Source: Bradyrhizobium lablabi
GTDB taxonomy: Bacteria > Pseudomonadota > Alphaproteobacteria > Rhizobiales > Xanthobacteraceae
Length of the DNA stretch: 64,000 bases
Direction of reading: 5' to 3'
NCBI RefSeq assembly: GCF_018131005.1
Contig: NZ_JAFCJK010000001.1
Location: forward strand, 558,001 to 622,000
Shown: positions 44,981-53,052 of the stretch, one piece after another
Layout: every line of letters starts with the position of its first letter
Position numbering within the stretch: position 1 is the first letter of the stretch
Translations under genes and position numbers: made by a program
The notes under the pieces: model-generated
What the model saw: the letters and a program-made list of their open reading frames with translations, nothing else
The model's database searches: none
What the model was told of the DNA's origin: nothing

Positions 44981-45826
44981 CTAGGTGTTTGGCTGCCTCT
45001 TAATCGCCGCTTCCAGGCTCGCTTTGGCCGAGCCCGGCCTGAGCGGTTTCTGTTGGCTCTCGTGCGGCGCCCAGCCGGACAGCCAGACAATGTCGAACGT
45101 GGCGCGGATGCGACCGTCGGGGTCGGCGAATCGTTCGCCGTAGATCTGCGCCATGCGCAGCATGGTGGCGCGGCGGGTCGGCGTGTGGCGGCGCTCACGC
45201 AGGATGTTGGTCGCGCCCATGCGCCGCAAATCCTGCATCAGCGCAAAGGCACTGTCGTAGCGCACCACGACGCGATCGACGTCGGTGACCGGCAGAGCAA
45301 AGCCGGCCCGCTGCAGCAGCGCGCCGACATCGCGCAGATCGGCGAACGGCGCGACGCGTGGCGAGGCGCCGCCCTCGCATTCGGCCTCCGCCGCGGCGAA
45401 GCTTTGCCGCAGTTCGGTCAGCGTATCGCCGCCCAGCATCGCCGCAAGCAGCAGCCCGTCCGGCCTCAGCGCGCGGCGAATCTGCGCGAGCACGCCGGGC
45501 AAATCGTTGACGAACTGGAAGGCCAGCGCCGAGACGGCCAGGTCCAGCGATTCCGGCGGCAAGCCGAGCGCTTCGGGCGCGGAGCACTCAATGGCGTCTA
45601 TCGACCCGACCCGATCGCGCAATGCATCTGCAAGCCTGCCGCCCGGCGTCCAGATATCGGCAGCGGCGGAAAACGTCCGTGCCACCGCAAGCAATCGATC
45701 CGTCATATCCTCGGCCGCGCGCTCGAGCAGGAACGTCGCCGCGCCCTCGCGCCGCGCACGCTGGAGCCGTGCGCCGAGCAGCGCGCGGTCAAACAGGAGG
45801 GGTGCCGTGGTCGGGTTCGAAGCCAT
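44981..45826 (-). CDS. SAM-dependent methyltransferase-like protein (NDUFAF5/BioC-like)
   Basis: This 281-residue protein starts LFDRALLGARLQRA and continues with SLDLAVSALAFQFVNDLPGVLAQIRRALRPDGLLLAAMLGGDTLTELR and YDSAFALMQDLRRMGATNIL. These match the NDUFAF5/BioC-like class I methyltransferases found in alphaproteobacteria and mitochondria. The usual glycine-rich SAM motif is degenerate (ADIWTPGGRLADAL), as in NDUFAF5, which hydroxylates an Arg of complex I. Whether this protein methylates or hydroxylates is open. It is divergent from comF. Confidence 0.88.
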   Translation of the reverse strand: MASNPTTAPLLFDRALLGARLQRARREGAATFLLERAAEDMTDRLLAVARTFSAAADIWTPGGRLADALRDRVGSIDAIECSAPEALGLPPESLDLAVSALAFQFVNDLPGVLAQIRRALRPDGLLLAAMLGGDTLTELRQSFAAAEAECEGGASPRVAPFADLRDVGALLQRAGFALPVTDVDRVVVRYDSAFALMQDLRRMGATNILRERRHTPTRRATMLRMAQIYGERFADPDGRIRATFDIVWLSGWAPHESQQKPLRPGSAKASLEAAIKRQPNT

Positions 45827-45904
45827 GCCGGTTCGTTACGCCGGACCTTCTTCACTGGCAATCCGGAGCTTGAGCCTTGTCCTACCCGGCGCTAGCCTTG
45901 TGCC

Positions 45905-46714
45905 ATGGGCGCCGAGTCATCACCGTCACGCATCGTCGCGAGCCGTCTCCGCGGCGCGTTTGCGACGTTCCGCGGCGTATGGACGCAGACCGCACGGCTC
46001 GCACTCGACATTGCGTTGCCGACGCTCTGCGTATCCTGCCGCGAGCCGGTCGATGGCGAGGGCGTTTGCGCCGGGTGCTGGGCCAAGCTGTCGTTCATCG
46101 CGGCGCCGTTCTGTCCGCGGCTTGGCATTCCTTTCGTCTACGATCCCGGGCCCGAGCTGCTGTCGATGGAGGCGATCGCCAATCCGCCGGCCTACCAGCG
46201 CGCCCGCGCCGCGGTTCGCTATGACGACGTGGCGCGCACCCTTGTCCATGCGCTGAAATACCAGGACCGCACCGACCTCGCGCCCGCGATGGGCCGCTGG
46301 ATGGCGCGGGCGGGACGCGAATTGCTCGACGGCGCCGACCTTTTGGTTCCGGTTCCCCTGCACTGGCGGCGCGGCTGGAGCCGGCGCTACAACCAATCCG
46401 GCGTGCTCGCCAAGGTGATCTCGCGCCAGAGCGGCGTCGGGATGGCCTCAGATGCGCTCCGGCGTGTCCGCGCCACCGAGCAGCAGATCGGACTGTCGCG
46501 CAGCCAACGCGCCAGCAATGTCCAGGGGGCCTTCAAGGTCGCCGACGAGCGCAGGGCTGATATCCAGGGCCGCCGCGTGATCCTGATCGACGACGTGCTG
46601 ACCTCCGGCGCCACCGTCGATTCCTGCGCGCGCGCCCTGTTGCGGGCGAAAGCTGCGCAGGTCGATGTGCTAGTCTTTGCCCGGGTTGTCGATAGCCACC
46701 GTGCTCCCATATAA
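45905..46714 (+). CDS. ComF family phosphoribosyltransferase-like protein
   Basis: This 269-residue protein has an N-terminal zinc-ribbon-like segment (CVSCREPVDGEGVCAGCWAKL, four Cys at about residues 42-60) and a C-terminal type I phosphoribosyltransferase domain with RRGWSRRYNQSGVLAKVI and the PRPP-binding VILIDDVLTSGATVDSCAR near 225. ComF proteins take part in DNA uptake in competent bacteria, but many species keep them without known competence. Here it starts a run of genes leading into grxC and the nitrilase-like gene. Confidence 0.92.
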   Translation: MGAESSPSRIVASRLRGAFATFRGVWTQTARLALDIALPTLCVSCREPVDGEGVCAGCWAKLSFIAAPFCPRLGIPFVYDPGPELLSMEAIANPPAYQRARAAVRYDDVARTLVHALKYQDRTDLAPAMGRWMARAGRELLDGADLLVPVPLHWRRGWSRRYNQSGVLAKVISRQSGVGMASDALRRVRATEQQIGLSRSQRASNVQGAFKVADERRADIQGRRVILIDDVLTSGATVDSCARALLRAKAAQVDVLVFARVVDSHRAPI

Positions 46715-46743
46715 TGTGGTATCCCGAGCCAACCGAGCATGCC

Positions 46744-47016
46744 ATGACGTCCGCCGTTGAAATCTATACCCGCCCGGGCTGCGGCTATTGCTCCGCAGCC
46801 AAATCCCTGCTGACACGCAAGAAGGCGGCGTTTACCGAATTGAGCATCACCAGCAATCCCGCCTACCGCGAGGAAATGTACCGCCGCGCCGGCGCCGGCT
46901 CGACTTTCCCGCAAATATTCATCGGCGAGACCCATGTCGGCGGCTGCGATGAGCTGTACGCGCTCGACCGCGACGGCAAGCTCGACGGTCTGCTCGCCAA
47001 CGGAGGTGGTGCCTGA
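46744..47016 (+). CDS. grxC: Glutaredoxin 3
   Basis: This 90-residue dithiol glutaredoxin has the active site CGYC at about residues 13-16 (YTRPGCGYCSAAK), the cis-Pro segment TFPQIFIGETHVGGCDEL and the GSH-binding tail. It reduces mixed disulfides with glutathione. ATG 46744 was chosen over an upstream frame. The stop overlaps the next gene's ATG (TGATG), so translation is coupled to the nitrilase-like gene. Confidence 0.96.
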   Translation: MTSAVEIYTRPGCGYCSAAKSLLTRKKAAFTELSITSNPAYREEMYRRAGAGSTFPQIFIGETHVGGCDELYALDRDGKLDGLLANGGGA

Positions 47017-47894
47017 TGGGCATGGACGCGACGTTCACCGCCGCCATGGTGCAGATGCGCACCTCGTTGCTGCCGGGCCCAAGCCTCGAGCAGGGCGCCC
47101 GGCTGATCCGCGAGGCGGCGGCGCAGGGTGCCGATTATGTGCTGACGCCAGAAGTCAGCAACATGATGCAGTTGAACCGCACGGCGCTGTTCGAGCACCT
47201 CGCCAGCGAAGAGGACGACAAGTCGCTGAAGGCTTATCGCGCACTTGCCGCCGAGCTGAAGATCCATCTTCACATCGGTTCGCTGGCGCTGCGTTTCTCG
47301 CCGGAAAAGGCGGTGAACCGCTCGTTCCTGATCGCGCCTGACGGCAATCTGCTCGCAAGCTACGACAAGATCCATATGTTCGATATCGACCTGCCGGGCG
47401 GCGAGAGCTATCGCGAATCCGCAAACTACCAGCCGGGCGAGACCGCCGTGATCTCGGACCTGCCCTGGGGCCGGATCGGGCTGACCATCTGTTACGACGT
47501 GCGCTTCCCGGCGCTCTATCGTGCGCTGGCCGAAGCCGGCGCCTCCTTCCTCACCGTGCCCTCCGCCTTTACCCGCAAGACCGGCGAAGCGCATTGGCAT
47601 ACTCTGTTGCGGGCACGCGCCATTGAAACAGGCTGTTTCGTGTTTGCCGCCGCGCAGGCCGGTTTGCACGAAAACAAGCGCGAGACCTTCGGCCATTCGC
47701 TGATCGTCGATCCCTGGGGCGAGATCATCGCCGAGGGTGGCGTCGAGCCCGGCGTGTTCCTTGCCAGGATCGATACCGCCAAGGTCGAGGCCGCGCGCAA
47801 GGCCGTGCCCTCGCTGCAACACGGCAGGCGCTTCGGGATCGCCGATCCCAAGGCTGGTCCGGAGCACCTGCACCTCGTCCGGGGCTCCGCATGA
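47016..47894 (+). CDS. Carbon-nitrogen hydrolase (nitrilase superfamily, Nit1/NitFhit-like)
   Basis: This 292-residue enzyme has the Glu-Lys-Cys triad of the nitrilase superfamily: Glu in VLTPEVSNM near residue 47, Lys in SYDKIHMFDIDLP near 116, and Cys in GLTICYDVRFP near 156. It is closest to Nit1/YbeM-type enzymes that remove deaminated glutathione. That role suits its overlap with the glutaredoxin gene. Another amide substrate is possible. The downstream DUF1178 gene overlaps by four bases. Confidence 0.93.
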   Translation: MGMDATFTAAMVQMRTSLLPGPSLEQGARLIREAAAQGADYVLTPEVSNMMQLNRTALFEHLASEEDDKSLKAYRALAAELKIHLHIGSLALRFSPEKAVNRSFLIAPDGNLLASYDKIHMFDIDLPGGESYRESANYQPGETAVISDLPWGRIGLTICYDVRFPALYRALAEAGASFLTVPSAFTRKTGEAHWHTLLRARAIETGCFVFAAAQAGLHENKRETFGHSLIVDPWGEIIAEGGVEPGVFLARIDTAKVEAARKAVPSLQHGRRFGIADPKAGPEHLHLVRGSA

Positions 47895-48352
47895 TCCGCT
47901 ACACCCTGCGCTGCGCGCACGCCCACGAGTTCGAAAGCTGGTTCCAGAACTCGTCGGCCTACGAAACGCAGGAACGGCGTCATTTGATCGAATGCCCGAC
48001 TTGCGGTTCGACCAATGTGGAGCGCGCGATCATGGCCCCGCGGATCGTCGGCAAGAAGGGCCGCGAGACCGCCGCGCCGGCGCCGGCCGCGCCCGCGGAG
48101 GCAACGCCGACGTCGCTGATGATGGCCCATGAGCACGAACTGCGCGCCAAGCTCAAAGAGCTGCGTGACCACATCGTCAAGAACGCCGATAATGTCGGCG
48201 AGCGCTTCCCAAGGGAAGCGCGCGCCATGCATTACGGCGATATCGAGCACCGCCCTATCTATGGCGAGGCGTCACCGGAAGAGGCGCGCGCGCTGATCGA
48301 CGAGGGCGTCGAGGTCTCGCCGCTGCCGACGGTTCCGGAAGACCGGAATTAG
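47891..48352 (+). CDS. DUF1178 family protein
   Basis: This 153-residue protein has the DUF1178 pattern: an N-terminal IRYTLRCAHAHEFESWFQNSSAYETQ, then the metal-binding-like IECPTCGSTNVERAIMAP (CxxC) near residue 37, and a C-terminal REARAMHYGDIEHRPIYGEAS. It may be a zinc-ribbon protein similar to regulatory FmdB-type domains. The ATGA overlap links it to the nitrilase-like gene, forming comF-grxC-nit-DUF1178. Function is unknown. Confidence 0.92.
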   Translation: MIRYTLRCAHAHEFESWFQNSSAYETQERRHLIECPTCGSTNVERAIMAPRIVGKKGRETAAPAPAAPAEATPTSLMMAHEHELRAKLKELRDHIVKNADNVGERFPREARAMHYGDIEHRPIYGEASPEEARALIDEGVEVSPLPTVPEDRN

Positions 48353-48494
48353 TCCACGCTCCCGTGATTGAGCGAGCGAGGCGCCCACCGTCCGCCGGAG
48401 TCTTGGCGAAGACGGAAGCAATTGCTTGTCGAGCCGTGGATCGCTTCGCTTCGCCTGCGATGACGGTTTAGGCCAATCCGCCTATGGGACGCAG

Positions 48495-48935
48495 ATGAGC
48501 CCCGACACCTTCTCCTCCTGGCAAGTCTGGGCATTCCTCTCGGCCGTGTTTGCAGCCCTCACCGCAATCTTCGCCAAAGTCGGCGTCGAGGGCATCAACT
48601 CCGACCTCGCAACGCTCATCCGCACCGTCATCGTGCTGATCACGCTGTCGGCAATCCTGTTTGCGACCGGCCAGTTCACCCAGTCCGGCCCGATCCCGAC
48701 CAGGAGCTGGATCTTCCTCTTGCTGTCCGGGCTCGGCACCGGCGCATCCTGGATCTGCTATTTCCGCGCACTCAAGCTCGGACCAGCGACGCTGGTGGCG
48801 CCAGTCGACAAATTGAGCGTGGTGCTGGTGGCGCTGTTCGGCGTGGCATTTCTCGGCGAGCGGCCATCGCTTTACGGATGGATCGGGATTGCGCTGATCT
48901 CGGCCGGCGCCATGCTGATTGCAGCCAAAGGGTGA
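48495..48935 (+). CDS. EamA-like half-size transporter
   Basis: This 146-residue membrane protein has five hydrophobic helices and a single EamA repeat (AVFAALTAIFAKVGVEGINSDLATLIRTVIVLI and YFRALKLGPATLVAPVDKLSVVLVALFGVAFLGERPS). Most DMT transporters have two such repeats, so this is a half-size protein that would need to dimerise. It is a normal family type, not a truncation, because the frame is clean and the C-terminal GWIGIALISAGAMLIA matches family ends. The substrate is unknown. It is convergent with a full-size DMT gene. Confidence 0.87.
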   Translation: MSPDTFSSWQVWAFLSAVFAALTAIFAKVGVEGINSDLATLIRTVIVLITLSAILFATGQFTQSGPIPTRSWIFLLLSGLGTGASWICYFRALKLGPATLVAPVDKLSVVLVALFGVAFLGERPSLYGWIGIALISAGAMLIAAKG

Positions 48936-48941
48936 TCGAAA

Positions 48942-48989
48942 GCGTTTTCGAGTGAAGTGAGCCCCGGTTCGCTCGAAGAAAGCGCGTCG
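48942..48989. repeat. Dispersed hairpin repeat, partial copy
   Basis: GCGTTTTCGAGTGAAGT...CCGGTTCGCTCGAAGAAAGCGCGTC lies between the convergent EamA-like and DMT genes. It matches the first half of copy A near 23533 and of the copy near 58537. It can fold (TTTTCGAG with CTCGAAGA) and might serve both genes as a bidirectional terminator. Confidence 0.6.
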
Positions 48990-48993
48990 GAAG

Positions 48994-49893
48994 CTACGCA
49001 GCAACCAGCAGCGCGACACCGATCACGATCAGAATCGTGCCCGTGAGCTCGCGCGCCGAGATCGGCTGCTTGAACGAATAATAGGCGACCGCCTGCGCGA
49101 ACAACACCTCGATCAGCGCCAGCGTGCGGACATTCGCCGCGGCGGTCAGCGCGAACGCCAGGAACCAGAACTGAGACGCAAACGCGCCCATGAAGCCCGC
49201 CAGCATCGATGGCCGCCACAGGCCAAGGATTTTCCAGAGCACGTCGGGAGCACGCAGCAGCAGATAGACCGACAAGATCATGGTCTGCACGAACAGCCCG
49301 AAAACCAGCGTGTAGGTTGCCGCCGTCACGAAGGAGACGCCCGGCACCGTGATGATCGCGCCGCGAAATCCGATCGCCGAAAGCGCAAATGCGGCGGCGG
49401 CGACAAGGCCGATGATCGTCGGCTTCAACTCCGCAAATCCCTTTTCGCCGCCCGGCCGCAGCGCCGTGATGACGACGCCGATGGTCGCGATCAAGATCGC
49501 CAGCACCTTCAGCCAGGTCAGGTGATCGCTGAGGAAGATGAACCCGAAGATCGCGGTCTGGATCGCCTCGGTCTTCAGGTACGCCGTCGTTACCACGAAG
49601 GAGCGATCGTTCATTGCGAGCAACATCAGCCCGGTCGCAATGATCTGACTCAGCGCGCCCAGCAGCAGCCATGGCCAAAATGCCGGCGTCGGCCACGGCA
49701 CGTGGTCGCCCGTCACCGCCAACACCAGCACGAAGAAGAGCACCGAGAACGGGAAACCGAACAGGAAGCGGATGTTGGTCGCGCCCCAGGTGCCCAATGG
49801 CCCGGTCAACGATCGCTGCATCGCATTGCGCGCGACCTGCCCAAGCGCAGCGATGATCGTGAAGGGGATCCAGAGTGAGGCGATTGTAAACAT
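48994..49893 (-). CDS. DMT family (EamA) transporter
   Basis: This 299-residue protein has ten predicted helices in two EamA repeats (LGQVARNAMQRSLTGPLGTWGATNIRFLFGFP and AFALSAIGFRGAIITVPGVSF). It is a drug/metabolite transporter of the inner membrane. The export substrate cannot be inferred. ATG 49893 has a weak purine-rich leader. The gene converges on the half-size EamA gene and follows the ubiG gene on the same strand by 165 bases. Confidence 0.9.
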   Translation of the reverse strand: MFTIASLWIPFTIIAALGQVARNAMQRSLTGPLGTWGATNIRFLFGFPFSVLFFVLVLAVTGDHVPWPTPAFWPWLLLGALSQIIATGLMLLAMNDRSFVVTTAYLKTEAIQTAIFGFIFLSDHLTWLKVLAILIATIGVVITALRPGGEKGFAELKPTIIGLVAAAAFALSAIGFRGAIITVPGVSFVTAATYTLVFGLFVQTMILSVYLLLRAPDVLWKILGLWRPSMLAGFMGAFASQFWFLAFALTAAANVRTLALIEVLFAQAVAYYSFKQPISARELTGTILIVIGVALLVAA

Positions 49894-50057
49894 ATGCGAA
49901 AGGAAATCGTGTTGGGCGGGAATGGCAGGCCACCGTGCCGACTACCGCCGATACGGTCAACTGACGCAACGCATGACAGGATTGCACCAGCTCCCTCGCC
50001 CGCTCTTGCGGGGGTCGAGACGAGCGGAGGAGCTCGCTATTAGGGGACGAGGCGAGG

Positions 50058-50810
50058 CTACGCCTCCTCCGCCACCACCATGTAATTCACGTCCGTGTCG
50101 GATGCCATCGACCACTTGTCGGCAAGCGGATTGTAGACGACGCCGGTCTGGTCGGTGATGGTGAGGCTGACGTCGGCGAGGTAGCGCGCGAGCTCGTCGG
50201 GGGTGACGAACTTGTTCCACTGATGGGTGCCGCGCGGCAGCCAGCGCAGCACGTATTCAGCGCCGACGATCGCGAGCGCAAAGCTCTTCCAGTTGCGGTT
50301 CAGCGTCGAGACCACCATCAACCCGCCGGGCTTGAGCATCGCAGCACAGCGCTTGAGGAAGGCGCCGACATCGGTAACGTGCTCGACCACTTCCATCGCC
50401 AGCACGATGTCGAAGCGCTCGCGCACGTCCATCTCCTCCACGGTGGTGCAGCGATAGTCGATCGACAGATGGCCCTTGTCGGCATGCAACTTGGCGGCCG
50501 CGATGTTGGTGGCGGAGGGATCGATGCCGATCACCTGCGCGCCGAGCCGCGTGAACGGCTCGCAGAGCAGCCCGGCGCCGCATCCGATGTCGAGGATGCG
50601 CAGGCCGGACAAGCAGCGCAGGCTGCGCACGTTGCGCTCGAACTTGCGGCAGGCAGCGTCGCGGATGTAGGTCAGGCGCAACGGATTAATCTTGTGCAGC
50701 GGCGCCATCTTGCCGCGTGGATCCCACCATTCATCCGACAGTTTGGAGAATTTGGCGACCTCTGCCGGATCGACCGAGCTGGATGACGAGAAGCTAGACT
50801 GCATGGCCAT
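50058..50810 (-). CDS. ubiG: Ubiquinone biosynthesis O-methyltransferase
   Basis: UbiG carries out both O-methylations in ubiquinone synthesis. The 250-residue product has WWDPRGKMAPLHKINPLRLTYI at about residues 28-50 (UbiG signature), the SAM motif ILDIGCGAGLLCEPFTRLGAQVIGIDPS near 72-98 and LAMEVVEHVTD near 135. ATG 50810 gives the usual length; an ATG six bases downstream is equally possible. The PH-domain gene starts just upstream on the same strand (15-base gap). Confidence 0.96.
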   Translation of the reverse strand: MAMQSSFSSSSSVDPAEVAKFSKLSDEWWDPRGKMAPLHKINPLRLTYIRDAACRKFERNVRSLRCLSGLRILDIGCGAGLLCEPFTRLGAQVIGIDPSATNIAAAKLHADKGHLSIDYRCTTVEEMDVRERFDIVLAMEVVEHVTDVGAFLKRCAAMLKPGGLMVVSTLNRNWKSFALAIVGAEYVLRWLPRGTHQWNKFVTPDELARYLADVSLTITDQTGVVYNPLADKWSMASDTDVNYMVVAEEA

Positions 50811-50824
50811 GTTGACGCGCGCCC

Positions 50825-51292
50825 CTATCGCGCGGTGATGTGACTGCGGAATGCGAGCGGCGCGGCGATATTCTTGATCGTCTCGATGCCTTCGCCGACG
50901 CCACGGATGGTGACGTCGCCATAGTTGAGGATCCGTCCCAAGACGCTTTGGTTGACGTCCACGCTCTCGACCTTGTCGAGACTCATCTCGAAGGTGCGAC
51001 GCGTGATGAAGCCGGTCTTGTGGACGATTCGGAAGTTAGTAACGTCGGTCTCGGTTGTCCAACGATGGAACCAGGCCGTGCCGGTCCAATACAGCGCCGC
51101 GACCGCCACCACGGCGGCGGCGGCAAGGCACAGCATGACCAGGCCGTCGACCGTCACCATGCGCGACAGAATCAGCAGCACCAGCACCACGATCCAGGCC
51201 CCGATCGCCGGCAGATAGAACATCCAGTGCGCGTTGGTCGAATACAGCACCTTTTCGCCCGGCTGCAGGATTTCGTCGATGTAACGGCCCAT
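50825..51292 (-). CDS. PH domain-containing membrane protein
   Basis: This 155-residue protein has two membrane helices (about residues 25-45 and 52-70) and a bacterial PH domain (bPH2/YdbS-like) in RWTTETDVTNFRIVHKTGFITRRTFEMSLDKVESVDVNQSVLGRIL and YGDVTIRGVGEGIETIKNI. Proteins of this type sit at the inner membrane with unknown function. It lies upstream of ubiG and is likely co-transcribed with it, and is divergent from lysC. Confidence 0.9.
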   Translation of the reverse strand: MGRYIDEILQPGEKVLYSTNAHWMFYLPAIGAWIVVLVLLILSRMVTVDGLVMLCLAAAAVVAVAALYWTGTAWFHRWTTETDVTNFRIVHKTGFITRRTFEMSLDKVESVDVNQSVLGRILNYGDVTIRGVGEGIETIKNIAAPLAFRSHITAR

Positions 51293-51467
51293 AATCTGCC
51301 CTGAGTCACCCCTCCGCCACAGCTCTGCCCCGAGCGGTCGAACCCCCCTCGAGGAACCGGCTTGCCCCCGAGCGCGGCGCTATGTATACGCGCGTTTCGG
51401 TCCCGGCGCTTGCGGTTTTGGGTGCGGGTGACCCTCTTATCCTCTGTCAAGGAACTGACGCGTCGTC

Positions 51468-52721
51468 ATGGGCCGCCTCGTGATGAAATTCGGCGGTACA
51501 TCCGTCGCCAATATCGATCGAATCCGCAACGTTGCGCAGCACGTGAAGCGTGAGGTCGATGCGGGGCACGAGGTTGCGGTCGTGGTGTCGGCGATGGCCG
51601 GCAAGACCAACGAGTTGGTCGCGTGGTGCACTGACGCTTCCGCGATACACGATGCGCGCGAATACGACGCGGTGGTCGCCTCAGGTGAACAGGTCACATC
51701 GGGGCTGCTTGCCATTGCGCTGCAAGGCATCGGCATCCAGGCGCGTTCGTGGCAGGGTTGGCAAATTCCAATCAAGACCTCCGACGCCCACGCCTCGGCC
51801 CGCATCCTCGAGATCGACGGCGCCGAGATCGTCGGCCGCTTCAAGGACCGCAAGGAAGTCGCCGTGATCTCCGGCTTCCAGGGCCTCAATCCGCAGACCG
51901 GCCGCATCACCACGCTCGGCCGCGGCGGCTCTGATACCTCGGCGGTGGCGATCGCCGCTGCGCTGCGCGCCGACCGCTGCGACATCTATACCGACGTCGA
52001 CGGCGTCTACACCACCGATCCGCGCGTGGTGCCGAAGGCGCGCCGGCTCGACAAGATTGCGTTCGAGGACATGCTGGAGCTGGCTTCGCAGGGCGCCAAG
52101 GTCCTGCAGGTCCGTTCGGTGGAACTCGGCATGGTTCACAACATGCCGATCTTCGTCCGCTCGAGTTTCGACAGGCCCGAGGATATCGACCCACATGGCA
52201 CCCCGCCCGGCACGCTGATCTGCAGCGAGGAGGAAATCATGGAAAGCCACGTCGTCACCGGCATCGCCTTTTCGAAGGACGAAGCTCAGATTTCCCTGCG
52301 CCAGATCGAGGACAAGCCGGGCGTCGCCGCCTCGATCTTCGGGCCGCTCGCGGATGCCAACATCAACGTCGACATGATCGTGCAGAATGTGTCCCAGGAC
52401 GGCCAGACCACCGACCTCACCTTCACTGTTCCGGCCACCGACTATAACCGCGCCAAGGATACCATCACCTCGGCCAAGGCCAGGATCGGATATGCGCGCC
52501 TCGATACCGCGACCGACGTCGCCAAGGTGTCGGTGATCGGCAGCGGTATGCGCAGCCATGCGGGCGTCGCGGCGAAGGCGTTCAAGGCGCTGTCAGAGCG
52601 CAACATCAACATCCGCGCCATCACCACCTCCGAGATCAAATTCTCGGTACTGATCGACGCGGCCTATACCGAACTCGCCGTGCGCACGCTGCACACGCTG
52701 TACGGGCTGGATCAGACGTAG
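51468..52721 (+). CDS. lysC: Aspartate kinase
   Basis: Aspartate kinase makes aspartyl phosphate, the first step toward lysine, threonine, methionine and diaminopimelate. The 417-residue product has the kinase motif VMKFGGTSVANIDRI near residue 5, RGGSDTSAVAIAAAL near 148 and two C-terminal ACT domains for feedback control (IEDKPGVAASIFGPLADANINVDMI and RNINIRAITTSEIKFSVLI). ATG 51468 gives the standard N terminus. It is divergent from the PH-domain gene. Confidence 0.97.
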   Translation: MGRLVMKFGGTSVANIDRIRNVAQHVKREVDAGHEVAVVVSAMAGKTNELVAWCTDASAIHDAREYDAVVASGEQVTSGLLAIALQGIGIQARSWQGWQIPIKTSDAHASARILEIDGAEIVGRFKDRKEVAVISGFQGLNPQTGRITTLGRGGSDTSAVAIAAALRADRCDIYTDVDGVYTTDPRVVPKARRLDKIAFEDMLELASQGAKVLQVRSVELGMVHNMPIFVRSSFDRPEDIDPHGTPPGTLICSEEEIMESHVVTGIAFSKDEAQISLRQIEDKPGVAASIFGPLADANINVDMIVQNVSQDGQTTDLTFTVPATDYNRAKDTITSAKARIGYARLDTATDVAKVSVIGSGMRSHAGVAAKAFKALSERNINIRAITTSEIKFSVLIDAAYTELAVRTLHTLYGLDQT

Positions 52722-53052
52722 CAGTTCATGTAGGGGACACCGGTCCATAGAGAGGATCACAATCTCTCGTTCGGTTGGGCTGGTAGTCGGATTTTCTCTT
52801 AGCGGGCGCAGCATTGGGCTGACGCAGACGTTATCTGCTACTGGCAGGCGTTTTGCTTGGCAAAGCAAGCCTCGATTGGCTATACGGCCAGAGAGGTGGG
52901 CTGCCGCAAATTGTGTCACAGTTTTGGCGATCCCGATTCGGCACGGGTGGCGCTTGCGGTGATGCCGAACGATTAAAATTGTTGGCTAACGAATTTGGCG
53001 CCAACCGCCGGCAATCCCGGTGTGCTGGCCTCGCGGGGGAGGGTTCAAAGGC
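52722..53052. other. Leader region between lysC and ptsP
   Basis: This 331-base gap holds no supported gene. It is AT-richer than its flanks near 52890-53000 and contains a short GCTTG/CAAGC dyad near 52853-52869 that may mark the end of lysC or the ptsP promoter region. Confidence 0.35.

Noticed and set aside
48495..48935. EamA-like gene as a truncated pseudogene
   Set aside because: The frame is clean with normal ends, and single-repeat, half-size members of this family exist.
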